From assembly GCA_031266665.1 (NCBI GenBank), contig JAISAO010000106.1:24374-88373 (forward strand): a stretch of 64,000 nt of DNA. The letters are read 5' to 3'. This document shows, piece after piece, positions 8,062 to 16,804 of the stretch. The stretch is from Propionibacteriaceae bacterium (lineage in GTDB: Bacteria; Actinomycetota; Actinomycetes; Propionibacteriales; Propionibacteriaceae). Below the pieces are notes generated by a model. That model was given only the letters and a program-made list of their open reading frames with translations, was not told the origin of the DNA and made no database searches. The first letter of the stretch is position 1, and each line of letters begins with the position of its first letter. Both the position numbers and the translations under genes were made by a program.

Positions 8062-9840
8062 ATGAAAATAGCGAAAATTAGAAAACGTCAAAACTCGCTT
8101 ATCCGATTGCTTCGCTTTGTTTGGCCTAGAAACCGTTTTCGCTTATCTGTCTTAGGAATCTCCACGTTGGTTTGTGCTTTCTCTCCTGTATTTGTGGTGA
8201 GTTTAACTTCCGTAGCGGTGGGAATTGTTGCCATGGCCTTTGAAGGTAATGCCTCGCCAGGTTCTGCGATGAAGTGGGGTGCCGTGCTTGTGGTGGCCGC
8301 CACAGTTGGACCAGTACTATCATTAGTATCCAACCATCTTATCGGGAGAATTCAGCTAGACGCGATGCGTCAATTGAGGGATAATCTCACAGGGAAATGC
8401 ACAATGCTCAGCATGGCTCAAATGGAATCTCCAATTGTACGCAACTCGCAAAAGTTGGCGTCAGAGGTGGTTGAGGCAGACATAGGTCTCGCTTTGTCGA
8501 ACGCTGTTGGGTTGCTGGTTGGAGCATTGTCTTTGTTGAGTTTATCCGGGCTTCTTCTAGTCTGGAACCCAATCGTGGCCGTATTAGTTGTTGTCGCTCC
8601 ATTGCCAGCAATCCTAGGAAGTATTTTTTATGGTCGTGTTGGTTGGAAGATCGAAGTAAATCGGGCTGATAAAATGCGTCTCGCTCAGCATACAGTCGAT
8701 CTCTCCATGACTAATCGGTGCCTGCCAGAACTTCGTCTGTTGGGAGCGGATTTTCACCTACTTCGAGCTTTTCGCCGACATTTAGATGAGTTTCTGCGAG
8801 AAGATACAGTCGTGCTCAGGCGCCAGTCGCGGGCGATGGTTATGTTAACTCTTCTGGCCGCCGCTATTACTGCCAGCGCCTACTTGCTTGCTATCCGTCA
8901 CTCGTTAAATTCTGGAGGAGTCGGTGACTTTGCGGGGTTCATAATTGGGGCCTCTGCCGTTCAATCTGCGTGCCAGCAAGTTCTCGCTGCTGGTTCTGGG
9001 CTTTACCTACGGCGTTTGCGCCTTTCTGCGCTTTTCAGTTTTCTTGACATAGATGAAGGTAGAGGCATTGTAAAACTGTCTGGTGATCGTGATCGCATAG
9101 CTACAGCAGAACCTCCAAGCTTAGAATTCGATGATGTCTGGTTCACTTATCCTGGAGCAGATGAACCGGTTCTCTGCGGAGTTTCCTTCGTTATCCACTC
9201 CGGCGAGGCAGTCGGGCTTGTTGGAGAAAACGGGTCCGGTAAATCGACATTGATGAAATTGGTGTTGGGCGTGTACCAACCCGACAGGGGTCAGATACTG
9301 ATGAACGGGCGCGAGTTGAAGAGTTTTGAAAATCAGTTAGTAAGTGATTATTGTTCCGCCGTGTTCCAAGAACCTGTTCGGTTTGTGGGTAGCGTGCGCG
9401 ATAACATTTCTGGGCTTGAAGAAATTTCTTCAGATGATGATAAGAGGGTTTGGTTAATTCTTGAGTCACTCGGTCTGACGGATATGGTTCTATCCTTGGA
9501 CATCGGCTTGGACACTTTGCTTGGTCGTGAGTTTGGTGGCCATGAGTTCTCGGTAGGTGAATGGCAAAGAGTCGCTTTGGCGCGAGCGCTGTTTCAGAGA
9601 AAGCGCCTTCTTATATTGGATGAGCCGACATCAGCCAGCGACTATACAGCTGCGCTAGCGCTCGAAGACATATTAAACTCTCAGCGATCAAAGATGACAA
9701 TTCTATTGATTTCCCACGATAATGATACGATCATGAAAACTGATCGAATCGTGGTTCTTGGGGATGGGCGTGTTCTAGAGGGAAGCACCTCAAAATGGCG
9801 CACCCTGATCGAAAGACATGCAATAACTAACGAACGATAA
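8062..9840 (+). CDS. ABC exporter with fused membrane and ATPase domains
   Basis: A 592-aa half-transporter. The N-terminal half has about six hydrophobic segments (first near residues 28-60; a pair near 145-185; one near 255-280). The ATPase half has Walker A GENGSGKST (388-396), a modified signature FSVGEWQ (from 496) in place of LSGGQ, Walker B LLILDEP and H-loop ISHD. There is no N-terminal C39 peptidase domain, so it would not trim a leader during export; this fits the separate secreted peptidase downstream. It follows the methyltransferase by three bases. The likely role is export of the modified peptide, as a homodimer. The DNA stays AT-rich throughout. Confidence 0.8.
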   Translation: MKIAKIRKRQNSLIRLLRFVWPRNRFRLSVLGISTLVCAFSPVFVVSLTSVAVGIVAMAFEGNASPGSAMKWGAVLVVAATVGPVLSLVSNHLIGRIQLDAMRQLRDNLTGKCTMLSMAQMESPIVRNSQKLASEVVEADIGLALSNAVGLLVGALSLLSLSGLLLVWNPIVAVLVVVAPLPAILGSIFYGRVGWKIEVNRADKMRLAQHTVDLSMTNRCLPELRLLGADFHLLRAFRRHLDEFLREDTVVLRRQSRAMVMLTLLAAAITASAYLLAIRHSLNSGGVGDFAGFIIGASAVQSACQQVLAAGSGLYLRRLRLSALFSFLDIDEGRGIVKLSGDRDRIATAEPPSLEFDDVWFTYPGADEPVLCGVSFVIHSGEAVGLVGENGSGKSTLMKLVLGVYQPDRGQILMNGRELKSFENQLVSDYCSAVFQEPVRFVGSVRDNISGLEEISSDDDKRVWLILESLGLTDMVLSLDIGLDTLLGREFGGHEFSVGEWQRVALARALFQRKRLLILDEPTSASDYTAALALEDILNSQRSKMTILLISHDNDTIMKTDRIVVLGDGRVLEGSTSKWRTLIERHAITNER

Positions 9841-9872
9841 TTAACAAACAATGATAAAGAAAGGATCACACA

Positions 9873-10265
9873 GTGACGGAACAAGACTTTAAGGCGTGGA
9901 CCATAATCGGTTTCGCGGCCACGACTTTCATCTGGCTGGCGGCGGCTGTCACCTTCGGGGTGGGCAGGCGGTCAACTGACACTCGTAATCGCTGGGCGGG
10001 AATCAGGACAAAGGCTGCAATGCACAGTCCCGAGGCTTGGGCGGCGGCGCACAAAGCGGCCATGACCCACATCTGGGTCATGGGGGTTGGCATCTTGCCA
10101 GTTGGAGTGATTATGTTGTTCTTCATCTCTAGTGAACCAATGATGGCGGGCATCATTGAAATGGCCCTTCTCGTCGCCTGTGCTACCTGGATTGTAATTG
10201 CGATGGTGATGGGAAACAATGCTGCTAAGGCAGTAGCTCAAGAAAAGGTGGTATATGATGATTAG
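9873..10265 (+). CDS. SdpI-like membrane protein, candidate immunity protein
   Basis: A 130-aa protein with three hydrophobic segments (about residues 9-30, 65-87 and 91-113). Between the first and second lies NRWAGIRTKAAMHSPEAWAA, close to the conserved cytoplasmic motif of the SdpI/YhfL family. SdpI protects Bacillus subtilis against its own SDP toxin, so a role as self-immunity to the exported peptide is plausible. GTG start with AAAGGA about ten bases upstream. It overlaps the next gene by 11 bases and follows the exporter by 32. SdpI relatives also occur outside toxin loci, so the immunity role is an inference from position. Confidence 0.65.
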   Translation: MTEQDFKAWTIIGFAATTFIWLAAAVTFGVGRRSTDTRNRWAGIRTKAAMHSPEAWAAAHKAAMTHIWVMGVGILPVGVIMLFFISSEPMMAGIIEMALLVACATWIVIAMVMGNNAAKAVAQEKVVYDD

Positions 10266-13200
10266 GCAAATTTCTCGTCGTGAGCGGGCACGAGTGCGCC
10301 GCTCAACCAACGCTCGGTTCAAAGCGGCGACTCATTCTGAATCCTGGATTCAGTCCAAGCGTAACGTTCTCATACTAGTGGTGGCGATGATGACTGTGAC
10401 GCTGAGCCCCATTTCCCATTTGGGCGTTGCTGCGGCAGAGCCGTTGGAATTGTCTGGAATCCTTTGGTCGCCGTGTCCCGAAGATCCAACTGCGGATTGC
10501 GCTATGGTCGAGACGGAGTTTGACTACAACCTGCCGGGAAGCGGAACGGTTGAACTCTCAGTCAAAAGGTATCGGGCTACCGGTCTGTCCACCGAGCGCA
10601 TCGGCGTCTTGGTGTACAACCCAGGCGGGCCAGGCCTTTCCGCAGTCGACGCTTTGTCTGGTTTTGCCTATGCTGTAGGTGAAGATGTCGCGAGCAAATT
10701 CGATCTTGTAGCAGTTGATCCGCGAGGCGTTGGTGGCTCCATGCCGATCAAATGCACTCCGGAGACATTTCACCCCACTATGAGTTTTTCGGTCATGCCG
10801 ACGAACGCGACTCAACTTCATGAGCAAGTCGCAGTGCTTGATCCGTGGTTGCGCTCAAAGTGCTCCAATTCTGAAGCTGACCTCGACCATATGGGAACTA
10901 TAGATGCAGCGCGGGATATAGATCGAGTCCGTCAAGCGCTAGGAGAGAGTCAGATAAACTTCTATGGCGTTTCATACGGATCGCTCTTGGGGATTATCTA
11001 TGCAACTATGTATCCTAATCAGGTCAGAGCGATGGTTTTTGACAGTGCGATCAATCCTGACTCGTTCTCGGTGGAGACATCGTCTCAGACTTTATGGAAT
11101 AGAATGGGGGCCCATAAAGCTGCGTACAATGCTTTTTGGGCGGCCATGGAGAGATGTGAACAACTCGGTACTGAAATGTGCTTCATGTCCGATGTTCTGC
11201 GCGCGAGCTATTTGCATTTAATCAACTATTTAGAGCGTTCTCCATTATTCATCGAAGGTTATGGCTGGTACGATTTATCCGCCTTTCAAAGCACGGCCGT
11301 TAGCCTAATGAACGGCTTCGATGGACAAGGCATCAGCGATTATTCCATTTTGTTCGAGTTGATTGTGGCTCTAGCGGAAATTGCGTCCACCCAAGAAGGT
11401 ATTGATAACGACTCTTTTTCTGTTGAACGTCTTGACCTGTCGGATCGATTGATGATTGTTAATTCTACTACTTGCATAGATGCGGCATGGCCTCGAACCA
11501 TTGAAGAATTGCAAATCGATGCCGCCTCTGCAGAGTCAGAGGCACCAGGTTTTGGGTACTATTGGACGTCCATGGGTTCGGCCTGCGTAGGCTGGCCCGA
11601 TACTTCGTCCGGCAATGTCGGATCGATCCTCGCGAAAGGTAAAATCGCGACTCCCCTTCTCGTTTTGGTCAACGAGCACGATCCGATAACGGATGGTGTG
11701 AGCGCCCAACATGCCGCAGATGTGAGCACCGAAAGCGTTGTTGTCACCGTCAAGGACTCTTGGGGACACGCTGTTATAGGACGGTCTAAGTGCGCTGACG
11801 ACGCTAATACAGAGTTCCTACTGCGCCTCACGCCTCCAGAAGTTACGACATGCGCTCCTGACGCGCCTCTGTTCGGAATGGGCGATGACACTACTGAGCC
11901 GGTGTCGCTTGATCTAGCCGTGGTTGCGACGACGGCCAGGCTCGACCTCGGGCAACTGCCAGAGGCTGCCTTGACGCTTTCCTTGGCTGACGAGACGGAA
12001 TCGTGGAGCGAAATTGCCGTTGACAATGAAGTGATAATGGCTCACGGCGTTCTATACGGCTCCGCAGTCCCATTCCTCCCCGATACCGACACTTCCAACG
12101 CGACTGTCTTAGCGGAACTAGACCTACCGATCACTGTGCCGTTGGCAGACAAGTCTCCAGTGACCACGCAGATATCCGCGCCCGCCGACGTTCAAGTAGC
12201 TGGCGGCACTTATTGGAGCTGGGTTTGGCAGATCCGTCGGTCTGATCAATCACCCGCAACAGCAGTCCGTCTGGCCTCTGACGTGACGACTACGCTTGGC
12301 TCTTCCGAGTCGTCGGGCATCGCCCCAATGCAGTTAGTTGTGACCGGCGAACAGCCTTCACGATTCCAGGCTAGAGGGATCGCTCCAACCGCTGATGTCA
12401 CCATCAGCCTAGCCGATGGCACCGTGCAATGGCTGCCCGCGACCGACGGGTCGCCAGCCGCAGTCACGGTCGTTGGAACTTATTACGGCGGCTCGGACTC
12501 GACTTTTGTTCTGAGCGATAACCCGCCGCAGGGTCTTGTCCCACTCGGTACAGTCAGCGCCCAAGTCACCTTGCCGACTAGCGGGAATGCTCCAGTTACC
12601 TTGCCTGTGCGGGCTGACTTCACTGTGCCCACCGCCCAGTACGGCGTCTGGGTCTGGAGTCTCAACAGGAGTGCTCAAACTGAGGCGGCGGCCTTCGTCT
12701 TGGCTAGTGATGCCAGTGATAGTTTTGGTCGCCCCGACGCCACTTCAGTCACACCGATGAGTCTCAGCGTCCACTTCCAAACGATAGCCGCCCAAGTCAC
12801 CACGCTCCCCGGCCAGACGCTGAAACTGTGCGGTAAGGTGTGGCTGGAACAAGCGCCGGGTGATTTGTGGCTGCATCGCTGGGGTGACACAACTCTCGTT
12901 CCCGTGAATGTCAACGGTGCCGTCTATCAAGCTGATGGCGCTCAAACTCCCAAGCTCGCTCTCGGCCCAAACGACAGGCCGCTTCGCACCTTCGAGTTGT
13001 CTTTCACGGCTGCTGGCTCTAACCAAGCGCAGACCGTTTGCTACGAGACGACCGACGGGCAAGCTGGAGTCTACGGCTTCCAGTTCGGCGTCGACCGAAA
13101 CGAACAACCACAAGAGCTACGAGGCTATCTATACTCGGACTCCCAGACGTGGCTCTGGGCGACGGGTGGTAGCACCGTAGTGCGGACTGCGTTACCTGCT

Positions 13201-13320
13201 TCAGGGACGACGGTCGATGCCCGGGCAGCTGTGACCGCGATGCTCTTGGTGGCAGCGGGGGCATTTGCCTGCGGTGCCGCCGGTCGCATACGGCACCGAC
13301 CTCGTCGCCCTGTAACGTGA
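10255..13320 (+). CDS. Secreted, membrane-anchored S33-type peptidase with C-terminal repeats
   Basis: A 1021-aa alpha/beta-hydrolase of the tripeptidyl-aminopeptidase type (S33, TAP-like). A signal peptide spans about residues 35-61 (hydrophobic run ending GVAAAEP). NPGGPG forms the oxyanion region, DPRGVGGS follows, and GVSYGS carries nucleophile Ser240; Asp476 (NEHDPITDG) and His505 (GHAVIG) complete a likely triad. Residues ~560-980 hold three repeats of about 144 aa with related cores (WSWVWQIRRSDQ, VWVWSLNRSAQ, YGFQFGVDRNEQ), resembling beta-sandwich stalk domains. A final hydrophobic helix (~985-1005) followed by RHRPRRP is a membrane anchor. It overlaps the SdpI-like gene and has AAAAGGTG upstream. 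It may trim the exported peptide outside the cell. The second half is more GC-rich, so the gene may be a chimera. Confidence 0.75.
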   Translation: MMIRQISRRERARVRRSTNARFKAATHSESWIQSKRNVLILVVAMMTVTLSPISHLGVAAAEPLELSGILWSPCPEDPTADCAMVETEFDYNLPGSGTVELSVKRYRATGLSTERIGVLVYNPGGPGLSAVDALSGFAYAVGEDVASKFDLVAVDPRGVGGSMPIKCTPETFHPTMSFSVMPTNATQLHEQVAVLDPWLRSKCSNSEADLDHMGTIDAARDIDRVRQALGESQINFYGVSYGSLLGIIYATMYPNQVRAMVFDSAINPDSFSVETSSQTLWNRMGAHKAAYNAFWAAMERCEQLGTEMCFMSDVLRASYLHLINYLERSPLFIEGYGWYDLSAFQSTAVSLMNGFDGQGISDYSILFELIVALAEIASTQEGIDNDSFSVERLDLSDRLMIVNSTTCIDAAWPRTIEELQIDAASAESEAPGFGYYWTSMGSACVGWPDTSSGNVGSILAKGKIATPLLVLVNEHDPITDGVSAQHAADVSTESVVVTVKDSWGHAVIGRSKCADDANTEFLLRLTPPEVTTCAPDAPLFGMGDDTTEPVSLDLAVVATTARLDLGQLPEAALTLSLADETESWSEIAVDNEVIMAHGVLYGSAVPFLPDTDTSNATVLAELDLPITVPLADKSPVTTQISAPADVQVAGGTYWSWVWQIRRSDQSPATAVRLASDVTTTLGSSESSGIAPMQLVVTGEQPSRFQARGIAPTADVTISLADGTVQWLPATDGSPAAVTVVGTYYGGSDSTFVLSDNPPQGLVPLGTVSAQVTLPTSGNAPVTLPVRADFTVPTAQYGVWVWSLNRSAQTEAAAFVLASDASDSFGRPDATSVTPMSLSVHFQTIAAQVTTLPGQTLKLCGKVWLEQAPGDLWLHRWGDTTLVPVNVNGAVYQADGAQTPKLALGPNDRPLRTFELSFTAAGSNQAQTVCYETTDGQAGVYGFQFGVDRNEQPQELRGYLYSDSQTWLWATGGSTVVRTALPASGTTVDARAAVTAMLLVAAGAFACGAAGRIRHRPRRPVT

Positions 13321-13375
13321 CAGACAGACCATCTGCCCGCCCACCGACGGCGAGCGACCACTAGACTGAAGCGGT

Positions 13376-14389
13376 ATGTGGTTGCTTGTGGTCTTGGCGC
13401 TGGTGTTGGCCTTGATGGTGTGGCGCGACCCGCGCCAGCTCAAGATCGGTGTCGTCCTACTGTGCCTGGTCTGGCTGGCCCTGGGATTCGGGTTGTCGGA
13501 GGCGACCTTGGCGTTGCGCCGCTGGGACGCGCTGTTGGTCGACCATTTCCTGATCATGCTGTTAGTCACCATCCTCGGCGCGGTTGTCGTGCTGGGGGTG
13601 GCGTTGGTGCTCAACGGGGTGACCATGTGGCGGCGCGAGGGCCGGCGCTTGGCCAACTTGTTGTCGCTGCTGCTGGGCCTGGCCATCCTGGGCTACTTCG
13701 GGCTCGGGGTCGGCTGCCTGGTGGTCGACTGGAGGTGGGCCGTCTCCAGCTTGGTGATCGCCGGTCTGGCCATCGGCTACCTGGCCTTCGGCTTCATCGC
13801 CTACCTGTTGTACTCCTGGCTCTACCTGATCTTCGCCCGCCGTCTGGCCCGACCGGGGGCGGCTGTCGTCGTCCTCGGGGCCGGGCTGATCAACGGCCGG
13901 GCCTCGCCCCTGCTGGCCCGCCGACTGGACCGCGGCCAGGCGGTCTGGCGTCGCGCCATCGGCGCCGGCCAAGACCCGGCGCTGGTGGTCTCGGGCGGCC
14001 AAGGGCCGGACGAGCCCAGGGCCGAGGCCTGGGTCATGGCCGACTACCTGGACGACCATGGTGTTGACCGGGCGCTGGTGCTGCTGGAGGACCGCTCGCG
14101 CAGCACCGAGCAGAACCTGCGCTACTCCCAGGAGTTGCTGACGACCCGGGGCCTCAGCGGGCGGATGACCGTCGTCACCAGCGACTTCCACGCTTTCCGG
14201 GCGGCCATGCTGATGCGCCGCCTGAAGATCGCCGGCCAGGCCGTCGGGGCGCCGACGGCCGCCTACTACTGGCCCAGCGCGGTCATTCGGGAATACGCCG
14301 CCATCTTGCGCGACCACTGGGTCTTCAACCTGGTGGCGCTGCTGGTGCTGCAAGTGCCGTCACTGTTGTGGCTGATCCTCCAGGGCTGA
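13376..14389 (+). CDS. YdcF/ElyC/SanA-family membrane protein (DUF218)
   Basis: A 337-aa protein with about five N-terminal transmembrane segments in residues 1-155, then a soluble DUF218 domain (AVVVLGAGLINGRASPLLARR, SGGQGPDEPRAEAWVM, DRSRSTEQNLRYSQ, VVTSDFHAFRAAML) and a last hydrophobic stretch. The family is linked to cell-envelope metabolism in enterobacteria (ElyC, SanA) but the reaction is not known. Base composition returns to the GC-rich level here, so this is the first native gene after the island. It converges with uppS, with a hairpin between them. Confidence 0.8.
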   Translation: MWLLVVLALVLALMVWRDPRQLKIGVVLLCLVWLALGFGLSEATLALRRWDALLVDHFLIMLLVTILGAVVVLGVALVLNGVTMWRREGRRLANLLSLLLGLAILGYFGLGVGCLVVDWRWAVSSLVIAGLAIGYLAFGFIAYLLYSWLYLIFARRLARPGAAVVVLGAGLINGRASPLLARRLDRGQAVWRRAIGAGQDPALVVSGGQGPDEPRAEAWVMADYLDDHGVDRALVLLEDRSRSTEQNLRYSQELLTTRGLSGRMTVVTSDFHAFRAAMLMRRLKIAGQAVGAPTAAYYWPSAVIREYAAILRDHWVFNLVALLVLQVPSLLWLILQG

Positions 14390-14422
14390 TGGTTCGGGGC
14401 AGGTCGGGCTGGGCTGGTTGGG

Positions 14423-14478
14423 CTCAGCCCTGATCCACCGATGGGGCGGTGGTCGAGCAGCGGTGGATCGGGGCTCAG
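14423..14478. terminator. Hairpin between convergent ydcF-like gene and uppS
   Basis: An 18-bp imperfect inverted repeat (14423-14440 against 14461-14478; 16 of 18 pair) with a 20-base loop. It lies just past the + strand stop at 14389 and overlaps the stop codon of uppS on the - strand. No clear T-run follows on either side, as is common in high-GC genomes. Its position suggests a shared terminator. Confidence 0.5.
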
Positions 14479-15251
14479 GCCGCGCCGTAGCGCCGGTCAC
14501 GCCGGGCGTAGGCCTCCATCGCCCGCCACAGGTCGCGGCGGTCGAAATCCGGCCACAAACGGTCCGAGAAGACCAGCTCGGCGTAGGCCGATTGCCACAA
14601 TAAGAAGTTGCTCAAGCGTTGTTCGCCGGAGGTGCGGAGGAATAGGTCGACGTCGGGCAGGTCCGGCTCGTCCAAGAACTGGCGGAAACGGGCCTCGGTC
14701 AGCCGGGCCGGGTCGAGCCGGCCGTCGCGGGCCAGCTGGGCGATCTGGCGGGCGGCGTCGACGATCTCGGCCCGGCCGCCGTAATTGACGCAGAATTGCA
14801 GCGTCAAGGCGGTGTTGTGGCGGGAGAGCTGTTCGGCGGCCTCCAACTCCTGGATGACCGAGCCCCACAGCCGGGGCCGGCGCCCGGCCCAGCGGATGCG
14901 CACCCCCATGGCGTCGAGGTCGTCGCGGCGGCGGTGGATGACATCCCGGTTGAAGCCCATCAGCCACTTGACCTCGCCCGGGGAGCGTTTCCAATTCTCG
15001 GTCGAGAAGGCGTAGACCGACAGGCACTCCAGGCCGACTTCGAGCGCCCCCTCGATGACATCGAAGAGGGCGTCCTCGCCTTGGCGGTGGCCCTCGGTCC
15101 GGGGCAGGCCTTGGCGCTCGGCCCAACGGCCATTGCCGTCCATGACGATGGCGACGTGGCGCGGCCGGCGCTCCGGCGGCAAGTCGGGCGGCCGGGCGCC
15201 CGAGGGGTGGGGGGTGGGCGGCCGGACCGGCCGGCTCGCGGAAGACGCCAT
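14475..15251 (-). CDS. uppS: Isoprenyl transferase (undecaprenyl/decaprenyl diphosphate synthase)
   Basis: A 258-aa cis-prenyltransferase making the polyprenyl carrier lipid for peptidoglycan. [16 protein letters not shown] carries the catalytic Asp and phosphate-binding Asn/Gly; [29 protein letters not shown] and the C-terminal [19 protein letters not shown] with AYAELVF are family signatures. The first ~30 residues are Pro-rich and non-conserved, so a slightly later start is possible. It diverges from recO across a ~70-base gap, as commonly seen in actinobacteria. Confidence 0.95.
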   Translation of the reverse strand: MASSASRPVRPPTPHPSGARPPDLPPERRPRHVAIVMDGNGRWAERQGLPRTEGHRQGEDALFDVIEGALEVGLECLSVYAFSTENWKRSPGEVKWLMGFNRDVIHRRRDDLDAMGVRIRWAGRRPRLWGSVIQELEAAEQLSRHNTALTLQFCVNYGGRAEIVDAARQIAQLARDGRLDPARLTEARFRQFLDEPDLPDVDLFLRTSGEQRLSNFLLWQSAYAELVFSDRLWPDFDRRDLWRAMEAYARRDRRYGAA

Positions 15252-15319
15252 GGCCGCCAGTCTAATGTGGCGGCCTGGTGTGGCGGCGGTGGTGGCGGCG
15301 GCGCTGGCATGATGTGGCC

Positions 15320-16063
15320 GTGGCCACCTACAGCGACCAGGGGATAGTCCTGCGGACCCATAAATTGGGTGAGGCCGACCGCATCATCACCTTGCTGACC
15401 CGTGACCACGGCAAGGTCCGGGCCGTGGCCAAGGGGGTGCGTCGGACCTCCAGCCGTTTCGGCGCCCGGCTGGAGCCCTTCAGCCAACTCGACCTCCTAC
15501 TGGTGTCCGGCCGCAATCTCGACATCGTTTCCCAGGCGGTCTCCCGCCGCCTATTCGGCCAGCACCTGATCAACAACTACTCCAGTTTCACGGCGGCCGA
15601 GGCCATGGTCGAAACCGCCGACCGCTTGGTGGCCCAGGAGCACGAGCCCTCCCGGCGGCACTACCTGCTGCTGGTGGGCGCGCTCAACGCCCTGGTGGCC
15701 GGCACCGCCGACGGTCCTAGGCCACCGACCGTGATCCTCGACTCCTACCTGTTGCGCGCCCTGGCCGTCTCCGGCTACGCCCCGGTGCTAGACAGTTGCG
15801 CCGCCTGCGGCCGGGCGACCGAGCCGGGATTCTTCTCCCCCCAGGCCGGCGGCCTGGTCTGCGCCCACTGCCGCCCTCCGGGCGCGGCCGCCGTCGGACC
15901 GGTCACGCTGGTCTATTTGACGGCCCTGCTGACGGGCCGTTGGCCGGACACCCGCGACATCCATCCGACCGTCCGCCGCGAGGCCTCCACTTTGGTGGCC
16001 GCCTTCGCCAACTGGCACTTGGAGCAGCGCCTGCGCTCGCTCAGCCATGTGGTGCGGGACTGA
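15320..16063 (+). CDS. recO: DNA repair protein RecO
   Basis: A 247-aa RecO that loads RecA onto SSB-coated DNA in the RecFOR pathway. The OB-fold N-terminus is [19 protein letters not shown]; a zinc-binding region follows at [19 protein letters not shown] with a later CAHC. GTG 15320 is chosen because the protein then begins MATYSDQG as homologues do; a GTG two codons earlier (15314) is also possible, and longer versions add a Trp/Arg-rich stretch that is not conserved. The gene is divergent from uppS. Confidence 0.93.
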   Translation: MATYSDQGIVLRTHKLGEADRIITLLTRDHGKVRAVAKGVRRTSSRFGARLEPFSQLDLLLVSGRNLDIVSQAVSRRLFGQHLINNYSSFTAAEAMVETADRLVAQEHEPSRRHYLLLVGALNALVAGTADGPRPPTVILDSYLLRALAVSGYAPVLDSCAACGRATEPGFFSPQAGGLVCAHCRPPGAAAVGPVTLVYLTALLTGRWPDTRDIHPTVRREASTLVAAFANWHLEQRLRSLSHVVRD

Positions 16064-16116
16064 GTGGTCCAGCGTCGAGGTCGGGCCGCGCCGCCGCTGG
16101 GCGCTACGCTGCCGCC

Positions 16117-16785
16117 ATGGCTAAGTCTTTCCCCGTCCTCGAACTGCCCCAGGCCAGCTTGCGCCAACTGGCCGTCTCCGCCATGGACAACAACGTCTAC
16201 CTGTTGACGTCCCGGGCCACGGGGTCCCAGATCTTGATCGACGCCGCCGACCAGCCGGAGGCCATCCTGGAGCTATTGGAGGCCGCTCGCCCGGACGCCG
16301 CCGTCGCCACCCGGCTGTGCTGGGTCGTCACCACCCACCAGCACTGGGACCATCTGCGGGCGTTGGCCCAGGTGGTGGCGCGGACGGCGGCGGCCACCGC
16401 CGCCGGGGCCGACGACGCCGCCGCCATCACCCGCCAGACCGATGTGGCCATCGACCGGCCGCTGGCCCACGGCGACCGACTGGAGGCTCCCGGGCTGGCG
16501 CTCAATGTCATCGGGCTGCGGGGCCACACCCCGGGGTCGGTCGCCCTGGCCTGGGACCAGCCGGGGCAGCCCCGGCGGCTCTTCAGCGGCGACTCCTTGT
16601 TCCCGGGCGGGGTGGGCAACACCGACCGGGACCCGGCCCGCTTCCGCCGCCTGCTGGCCGACGTCCAAGACCAGGTCTTCGCCACCCACGACGACGCCAC
16701 CATCGTCCTGCCCGGCCACGGCCGCCCCACCACTTTGGGGGCCGAGCGACCGCACCTGGCCGAGTGGTCCGCCCGAGGCTGGTGA
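16117..16785 (+). CDS. MBL-fold (metallo-beta-lactamase superfamily) hydrolase
   Basis: A 222-aa enzyme with the dinuclear zinc motifs THQHWDH, GHTPGS, SGDSLFPGG and LPGHG. The fold and size are like glyoxalase II-type hydrolases. N-terminal LRQLAVSAMDNNVYLL is typical of actinobacterial members placed next to recO or cysteine genes. The natural substrate is unknown; thioester or nucleotide-derived compounds are possible. ATG 16117 follows recO by 53 bases on the same strand. Confidence 0.85.
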   Translation: MAKSFPVLELPQASLRQLAVSAMDNNVYLLTSRATGSQILIDAADQPEAILELLEAARPDAAVATRLCWVVTTHQHWDHLRALAQVVARTAAATAAGADDAAAITRQTDVAIDRPLAHGDRLEAPGLALNVIGLRGHTPGSVALAWDQPGQPRRLFSGDSLFPGGVGNTDRDPARFRRLLADVQDQVFATHDDATIVLPGHGRPTTLGAERPHLAEWSARGW

Positions 16786-16804
16786 CGGCCGGCGGCCCCG
16801 GCGG

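Larger units (their letters stand above)
902..13320 (+). other. Predicted RiPP biosynthetic island (eight co-directional genes)
   Basis: Eight genes on one strand with short gaps or overlaps: B12-type radical SAM enzyme, precursor-like protein, second B12-type radical SAM enzyme, third radical SAM enzyme, class I methyltransferase, ABC exporter, SdpI-like protein and S33 peptidase. By eye the DNA is close to half G+C, with codons such as TTA, AAT and ATA that are almost absent from the flanks; the second half of the peptidase gene drifts back toward higher GC. The set provides maturation, export, candidate immunity and candidate proteolysis. It splits leuA from the uppS/recO block, which supports horizontal acquisition. 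No integrase, tRNA or direct-repeat boundary was seen. Confidence 0.8.

Noticed and set aside
8062..9840. Exporter as a C39 peptidase-containing (PCAT) transporter
   Set aside because: The protein starts directly at the membrane domain; there is no N-terminal Cys peptidase region.
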